In this document: positions 60,133 to 64,000 of the stretch, piece after piece
How positions within the stretch are numbered: the first letter of the stretch is position 1
Layout of the letters: every line of letters begins with the position of its first letter
NCBI GenBank assembly: GCA_029339505.1
Contig: JAQISU010000041.1
Span: 7,387,001 to 7,451,000 of the forward strand
Origin: Unio delphinus
Taxonomy: Eukaryota > Mollusca > Bivalvia > Unionida > Unionidae
Direction of reading: 5' to 3'
Length of the DNA stretch: 64,000 bases
Position numbers and translations under genes: made by a program
The notes under the pieces: model-generated
Databases searched by the model: none
What the model was told of the DNA's origin: nothing
What the model saw: the letters and a program-made list of their open reading frames with translations, nothing else

Positions 60133-61320
60133 CTACATAAAAAAAAAAAAAATATAGAAAATGACTAATAACGCAGTGTAACAGCAATAATAATAATCTT
60201 CATAACTAAACGATAAGAAGAAATATGCATGTACATGCTACTGAGTGTTTAGTTTTTATATGAACATTAAAATTAGACAGAAGCTTACATGCAAAAAACA
60301 AATTTTGCCCTTTATGAAAGTAATGAAGTTCTGTGAAATGGATATATCACCAAGTGAAAGATTTCAAAACTTCACAATAACAAAATGTCAAAATCTCTTA
60401 TATAACTAATATCATCTAAGCCCTAAGTCATATAGAAGAGTCCCTCAAAGGAATTTACATTCTATTCACAAAAAGAATATCCAGAAATCCATGAAAAAGT
60501 CAAACCCTGGTCTTTTTTATTCTTTTAAACTGTTGAGAATTAAAAACATCTTAAAAAAATCTCCAGTAATCAAAACAGACCAATTTGCCTAAAATGGTTC
60601 CGACATGTTATAGTTAATACGTTAACACAAGACATTCAAAAGTCTTTGTCTTTGGACTTTAAAACTGTTACCACTGAATGAAGATAAGTGAGCATGAATA
60701 GTACACTTACTTGACATATCTGAATTAAATGAATATTTTCATTATTTAAAATAGTATTTTTAAGTGGTACCTTTCATAGTGTTCTTCTGCTATTTCTAAG
60801 TAGGATTCATAACAATCCATTAATATTTGTTTCTTTTACTAAAAAAGTCTGTCTTTAAAGATAACTGCCACAAGAGACTACCATCTAGGTAGAACACATT
60901 CTGAATGCACAAATTTATTTTATTGTGTTATAACCTGTTTTGTGGACACATCTTCCGAGAGCACAATTTGTATGCACAAAAGGTGGTCTTTTAAGACTCA
61001 TTCTATTGTATTATGCGCACAACAGATTACAGAAATAAAGAGCCCTTAGAATGGTACTGATCCTCAATTGGTCATAAAAATTTACAAGAATCCAAGACAA
61101 GACCATTCTATCTTTAAACTGCTGACTGTTCAAACCATCTATTTACAAGAGCAGAACCATTTTAACTTGGAACCAACTAGACATTACAAAAAGTCTTATA
61201 GAAAAAACACTCATGTTGACATGATCATCCATTCAAGAGGAGTAGCCATAACAAAAATTTTCAAGAAAGAAATTATGCTGTCCAAACTGGATACAAGACT
61301 ACCATTTCTATTTAAGGCAA
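60133..61320. other. Dynein intron, nothing recognised
   Basis: No exon, transposon end or tRNA-like head is seen. The plus-strand frame at 61068-61349 has no family resemblance. Confidence 0.5.
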
Positions 61321-61325
61321 ACTGC

Positions 61326-61425
61326 CATATATACTTGCTTATCAGTTGACCTTTTTCCTAAAAAATTTAAGGCAAAACAGGGGTTATCTTATAAACAAGA
61401 TGTAACAAAATATTATACAATCTAG
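61326..61425 (+). mobile_element. Family-C pogo left-end fragment
   Basis: The sequence catatatacttgcttatcag, followed by ggggttatcttataaacaag, matches the left end at 37507-37590 (catatatacttgcttataag, ggggtcgtcttataagtgag). It breaks off after about 100 bases. Confidence 0.65.
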
Positions 61426-61440
61426 CCTGACTGTAATGAC

Positions 61441-61590
61441 TATATATTGGGACACTATACATCTGGGACACCCATAATTATTTTCAAAAGTAGCTTTTTA
61501 ATGACATACAAATGTTTAGACACACACAAAAAACAGCAATTGATTCATGTATTATAAGTCTTGGGGCACCTTCAACATTTCATTTTTTTA
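61441..61590 (-). mobile_element. Family-A pogo right-end fragment
   Basis: The plus strand reads tatattgggacac, catctgggacaccc, ttttcaaaagtagcttttt and taagtcttggggcacc. This follows the reverse complement of the right end at 10725-10854 (TATATGTTGGGACAC, TCTGTTGGGACACC, TTTTAAAAGTAA, TAAGTTGTGGGACACC). It is diverged, so older than the two long copies. Confidence 0.65.
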
Positions 61591-61706
61591 CATAATAGAT
61601 CGATGTATCAAAACTATAATCTAGACATTTCAGAATGCTTTGAAAATAATTGTAATACTGTCAAAACTCAGTTTCAGTTTGTTTTTGATGTAGCAACCGA
61701 AACCAT

Positions 61707-62805
61707 TTAATCCTGAAAGTGCTGAACTGTTTTGCAGTAAAAGGTCCCTCAGTGCTGAATTGTTTCAGGGGAGAAAAGAAGAAAACTCCACAGTCTTTAA
61801 ATTACATGTATTTCATTAAATATACACAATTGATAGACAAACCCTATATGAAAAATGATGGTGCGTGTCTATACTTTAAGATTGGCATCAAGACACATGT
61901 GTAGGTTTAACATATTTGCAGGTACAGGTGTAAATACAGGTAAAATGACAAGTTAAAATTGTATTTCATCAGTAATTTTGTTTGTTTTTTATGGAAAAGT
62001 TAAAATATATCTTACTTTTTTTTGCTGAAGTATGCGGATGATATCACATCATCAATAGCCAATTAGGAATCGAGAACAGACATATGTACCAAACCCATTG
62101 TTTTAATCGATGCGAAAACATTTAAGATGCTCAGGTGCGACAGGCCGCCATTTCTTCATGCGACTTTTTTCCGTCAAGTCTGGCCCATGAACTCTCTGAT
62201 CTGCATTACGATTTGTTTGATCTACTATCAGATTCAATAACTCGTCATCTAAGAAAAAGTCTTCAATAGTCCGATTGTTCATTATTCACCATCTCGACAT
62301 TTAATTTTGAATTACCAGTGAATGGGGGTTGACAGGCGCTATCTTTTCACGTCGAGCGAGCATATACATCCGACTCCAGTTCCACGTAAATTACTGGCTC
62401 AAAATCATTCATGTGTATTTCCAATAATACCTCGCTTGCTCCAATAATGTCATTTTTCTCAAATTATTCAAAATCACTATTAGCATCACTATCAGACGTA
62501 AATATTTGTTGCAAGAAATCACCTTCGTATTCAGCGTCGGCCATTTTAGTTTTGGACTAGTACCACGTGTTTAGAAGCGAGCATTTGTAAAATTACATCG
62601 TTAATAATATAGCAAAGTACTGCAGTATGCTTGTTCCGGGCCTTTTTAAACCAATCAAATATAGTTTTACAGGCATTTATGGCAAGATGAAGTTATAGGA
62701 TGCGATCACTGTTGCTCACCTCGAAAATGGCTAGAGTCGCGACACACACTACGGGCCCACATACAACAGCGCGGCTGGAGTCGCGATACGCATTTTAAGG
62801 GTTAA
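61707..62805 (-). mobile_element. piggyBac-type element, copy 2, internally deleted
   Basis: TTAA at 61707-61710 and 62802-62805 flank the element. The right inverted repeat is intact in form (cattttaaggg) and the left is mutated (tcctgaaagtg). It matches 44040-45495 at both ends but lacks a block of about 300 bases equivalent to 44410-44700, so the copies have different internal deletions. Confidence 0.87.
62080..62544 (-). pseudogene. piggyBac transposase N-terminal part, copy 2
   Basis: ATG at 62544 opens MADAEYEGDFLQQIFTSDSD and meets the same TAA after NSDFE as the other copy. The later frame DDELLNLIVDQTNRNADQ, then EKSRMKKWRPVAPEHLKCFR, ends at the same TAA. The shared stops indicate that both copies descend from an already disabled progenitor mobilised by another element's transposase. 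Confidence 0.83.
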
Positions 62806-63532
62806 CAGGTATGACCTGCTGGCCAAAATTCCTTCACATCCAAGCCAGTTTCAGGGTGTAAAGGCTTACTACAAAACCATGGCTTGGATTGCAGTCAGAA
62901 AATAAAATAAAATTATGTCAATCACTGTAGCATCAAAATTTTTAGCAAATGGTATGAAATTGGAGCCACCACTTATGTTTAAATGCAAGAATATGCTGAA
63001 AGAAAAGATCACAAGTGGAGTTGTCGTAACTGTTAACCCTAAGCGATGGATATATATAATAAAGCAATTTCTTTGGTCTAGACTGAAAAAGTATGGAATA
63101 GTAAACCAGGCACATTGTTGAAAGATAAGGCATTGCTTGTGTGGGATATATTTCAAGCATATTTGATGCAGTTTATGAAACAGACATTGTGGCAACATCA
63201 CACATGCCAAGTCATGAGCACCATGTTGGAAAGAGGGGAGGTCAACATAGTTGAATCAAATTTTTAAGCAAGTTTATATGGTAGATATAAAGATGTCATC
63301 AGGGGGAAAAAACGCCTTTTTGGTACAGTCTTTCTGGAGCAGCAGCAAAAACATGGTGGCTGTATTTTTCTCAGATCACCATCGTTTTCATTTAGTACTT
63401 ACTAGATACCATAAGAATTCTGGTAAAATACTTAAGTCAATACAAATTGGAGTAGCAATAAAAAGGTTTTTAATCTAACTGCTGTGGCACTCTTACTGGA
63501 TGTTTGAGCCACACCATTTTCCATGAGGGTGA

Positions 63533-64000
63533 TTACACATAATGAGTCTTCTGATGATGGAGGAGTATCACTAACAAGATTCTCAAAATGGCAACTATGA
63601 CAATCATCATCATCATAAGTCTCTTGACCTTGTGGTCGTCGAAGTGGTGTTGCTGAACATCTGACCAGTTGTCTTGATCATGTGCCAATGCCAAAATGTT
63701 ATCCTGGTCCAATCTGTCCACTTTTTTCCGTCTACCTCTTCTGCCACCCTGAATGCTGCACTGCATGACTGGTTGTGGATTGACTGTTAGTTCTAGTGAC
63801 ATGGCCATACCATTTCAGCTTTCTCTTTTTTATGGTGATGAAGAGGTCTTCATTAATGACCTACTTTGTGCACCTGATGGTGTTACACACTTCTTTGTTT
63901 GTGATGTGGTCCATGTAAGAGACGCCAAGGAAGGTTCTGCAGCATCTAATTTCAAGTGCCTGTATTCTTCGTTGTAATTCTGCTGTCAGGGTACAGACCT
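63533..64000 (-). pseudogene. Non-LTR retrotransposon C-terminus, broken, runs off the window
   Basis: From the right edge the minus strand reads LTAELQRRIQALEIRCCRTF, LGVSYMDHITNKEVCN, a stop, VINEDLFITIKKRKLKWYGH and VTRTNSQS. After a frameshift it reads QGGRRGRRKKVDRLDQDNIL. The pattern LR-LG--Y-DH-TN-EV, TI-KRKLKWYGH and GGRRRGR-KK is the typical end of endonuclease/reverse-transcriptase ORFs of LINEs. At least one stop and one frameshift mark it as dead. Its 5' part lies beyond 64000. Confidence 0.85.

Noticed and set aside
63251..63478. 75-codon plus-strand open frame
   Set aside because: No family resemblance and no neighbouring coding support.

Overview
The window is a piece of a eukaryotic, almost certainly animal, nuclear genome. 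It is AT-rich, has long introns bounded by GT/AG and is crowded with interspersed repeats. tRNA-derived SINEs with a Nin-DC-like 3' domain, CR1/L2-like LINEs, several pogo/Tigger-like DNA transposon families and piggyBac-type elements suggest a marine invertebrate. A lophotrochozoan such as a mollusc is my best guess, but the sequence alone does not settle it.

Only one host gene is recognised. It lies on the minus strand and fills nearly the whole window. Ten consecutive exons (60132 down to 4679) join in frame across every junction into 496 codons of an axonemal dynein heavy chain of the DNAH5/DNAH8 (outer dynein arm) type. The segment covers the end of the tail and most of the linker (DHC_N2). 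The start codon and N-terminus lie beyond the right edge. The rest of the linker, the AAA+ motor and the C-terminus lie beyond the left edge.

The introns carry the mobile DNA. 1-4678 and 4784-11140: several copies of a tRNA-derived SINE (two with clear target-site duplications), a second tRNA SINE, a 300-bp tandem duplication, and a 2.9-kb pogo-like transposon with a decayed DDE transposase. 11244-14684: a LINE inserted into a SINE, a MITE-like repeat and two more SINEs. 14849-25492: one end of a Tigger-like element, then copies of a non-autonomous family with TACAGTGGGACC ends, one nested inside an older relative. 25693-31356: a broken gene of an uncharacterised repetitive protein family, and a long inverted repeat. 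31598-39589: LINE fragments, low-complexity and short tandem repeats, and a pogo-like element that lost its catalytic core by internal deletion. 39829-46878: a hAT-like end, a piggyBac derivative, and a LINE whose endonuclease is joined directly to its RT C-terminus. 46942-55926: another TACAGTGGGACC element and a second, deleted copy of the 2.9-kb pogo-like element with a further element nested in it. 56041-64000: an AAGCTTG-rich cluster hit by a recent SINE, another SINE, a second piggyBac derivative, pogo fragments and a LINE 3' end.

No intact transposase or reverse transcriptase was found. No RNA genes other than tRNA-like SINE heads, no promoters and no CRISPR arrays were recognised. The functional content is therefore the dynein gene. 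Everything else reads as intronic mobile-element accumulation with a legible order of nested insertions.
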